Assembly: GCF_014805625.2 (NCBI RefSeq) | Contig: NW_023998455.1 | Coordinates: forward strand, 7,031,834-7,095,833 | Length of the DNA: 64,000 bases | Origin: Glossina fuscipes | Taxonomy: Eukaryota; Arthropoda; Insecta; Diptera; Glossinidae | Reading direction: 5' to 3' | In this document: positions 62,541 through 64,000 of the stretch, in pieces | How the letters are laid out: the number at the start of each line of letters is the position of its first letter | Position numbering within the stretch: position 1 is the stretch's first letter | Position numbers and translations under genes: made by a program | The notes under the pieces: generated by a model | Seen by the model: the letters and a program-made list of their open reading frames with translations, nothing else | What the model was told of the DNA's origin: nothing | The model's database searches: none

Positions 62541-62918
62541 GTACCCTACACCATTTGATAGTGCTACGGGAAAAATATGCAGTACAGGAGTGTTTGTGCG
62601 GATGTGTCGGACACGTAAAAGGAATTTGGGGCAAAACTACTATTTATTATATCGATCGATTCAGAAAGTGATTTTGAATCGATCTAAGCTTGTCTGTCTG
62701 TCGGTCCGTCCGCGCGTCTTTTTTTCCTCCGTTCAATCTAATGATAACAAATTTGGGAAATTTGATGGAATTTGCTACACCGAAATGTTTTGGGCCGAGG
62801 ATGAAGGCTATTGAAAATGATTCCGATCCGATGATTATTCCGAGCGTTGCGCTTACAATACTTTATTTCGAAAAGTCATTATATGAATAATTGCATTAAG
62901 CATACTCGTAGGGTGGGC
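62541..62918 (+). repeat. GTCY-tract interspersed repeat, most complete long copy
   Basis: It starts GTACCCTACACCATTTGATA, has GTTTGTGCGGATGTGTCGGA, then GATCTAAGCTTGTCTGTCTG with TCGGTCCGTCCG (about 62680-62713). It ends GAAAAGTCATTATATGAATA followed by GCATTAAGCATACTCGTAGG. The ends TACCCTAC and GTAGGGTG are inverted. Block order is the same as the copy at 1262-1553. Confidence 0.7.
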
Positions 62919-64000
62919 CATGTCCTATTATAGTGTTTTTAGTTGTTGTTACCTTATATTCTCCGTTCCCCTAATTTCTCTCTTCCCAAGCAGATATTTA
63001 TAATACCGAGAATGGTTTCAAGTCAAATTTTACTATCGTTATTTCTTTGCTTCTTTGCTGTTCAACATAAGATGCAAAGTGTTCGAAACATTTTCAGTTA
63101 AAAAAAGGAGATGAATAAAAAAATTTTTAGTTACGTGTTTAGTTTAAACTTACCTGCAATCAGTGTTCTCTTATATCGTTTATAAAATAGTTAATATCCC
63201 ACTTATCTTATTTCTGAGTGATTTCAAACTAATTCCGAATGGGAAATGTAATCGGTCTCGAACTCTGTCATTATTCTTGAGTAGATACATACGAAAGAAA
63301 AGAAACGAAAAATAAAACACAAAATTTATTAAAATCATGTGTAGTTTCGGTCTCTCTTCGTAAACGAGAATTAAAGCAACTAAGGAAAGTGCGAAAAAGT
63401 TGAAATGTTTCTTTTTGTGCTTTTGTGCATTCGTTGCGGAGACATTTGTGTAGAGTTTTTCATTTCTTAACTATTTTTCATTATTTCATATACACATTTC
63501 TCCGAACGTTCATGAGAAAGAAAATACGTGCAAGCTATAGAAACTTAATACAAATGTGGTGGAATTTTTAGCTTTACATTAAACTTATCAGTAATGTTTT
63601 TAAATATGATTTTTGTTACGCAAATTTAAAATGTTTTGATGGAACTTATGAACTGGTGGTCGAAGAAACCGATGTTGACTTAAAAGGAACGAAAACAAAA
63701 GAATTTAAGGTAAAGGTTAGTTCTACAAGGTGAAATTGTTCATTTCATTAGACAAACGCATCGACAGAGAGATTCGAATTCATTAATGCTCTTCAATTGG
63801 AAAATATTTATTTTGTTACGTACTCATCTTCTTTAACCTTCAAACATTTAATAAATTTCACGTTAGTTATGGGCAATTGAAGCAAATCCTAAAAGTATGC
63901 TGCATGTAAACGAAAGGATTTATTAAAACAAATCCTTTGAAAATTGTTTGCTATAACGATTTATTTTGTGTATGTTGCGATATTTATGCAACGCTTTGAA

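Larger units (their letters stand above)
55677..64000. other. Upstream/intergenic DNA with repeats, no gene recognised
   Basis: The left end must contain the promoter and 5' UTR of the minus-strand gene, but no core element was certain. The remainder includes a TTAG/TTGG repeat (57865-57920), a GT run (about 58052-58072), CAC-rich DNA (58533-58588), T- and A-rich tracts around 58800-59720 and a repeat at 62541-62918. The stretch 58380-58680 resembles fly 5' UTR/leader DNA but no coding frame is convincing. Confidence 0.5.

Overview
This is eukaryotic DNA, about 70% A+T by eye, with spliced genes, GT-AG introns, many CT/TA/CA microsatellites and degenerate interspersed repeats carrying GTCT/GTCC tracts. 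The best-recognised coding exons match insect proteins, especially couch potato. With the GTCY-type repeats this points to a higher (cyclorrhaphan) fly. A calyptrate such as tsetse would fit, but the species is a guess.

Layout. (1) 1-9121 has no recognisable exon and is probably intron of the first gene; it holds several repeat copies. (2) 9122-25578, + strand: the 3' half of a couch potato (cpo) orthologue, an RNA-binding protein. Four exons encode RRM1. A fifth ends the canonical protein at a UGA in the context UGA-CUA, but stays open after that stop to a good splice donor. Two further exons encode a second RRM with low-complexity inserts, and a last exon encodes a Gln/His-rich tail. N-terminal exons lie outside the window. 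(3) 25579-44035: no recognised gene. A-rich, CAA/AAT-rich blocks alternate with sequence of different texture, and there is a 100-N assembly gap at 36085-36184. (4) 44036-45073, +: an intronless gene for an unrecognised 345-residue protein with two C-terminal membrane segments. (5) 47937-50075, +: a three-exon CHIC-family (cysteine-rich hydrophobic) gene. (6) 55676-53209, - strand: a two-exon gene for a nuclear Myb/SANT-like protein of 771 residues, convergent with CHIC. (7) 55677-64000: no recognised gene; repeats only.

The genes do not look like one pathway: this is an ordinary fly gene neighbourhood. The most interesting part is the 3' half of cpo. It combines a candidate stop-codon readthrough, or an alternative donor that bypasses the stop, with a NAGNAG acceptor, a removable in-frame cassette inside RRM2, and a last exon whose reading frame depends on whether the preceding exon is included. 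All exon borders were read by eye from consensus splice sites and protein continuity; no transcript or database evidence was available.
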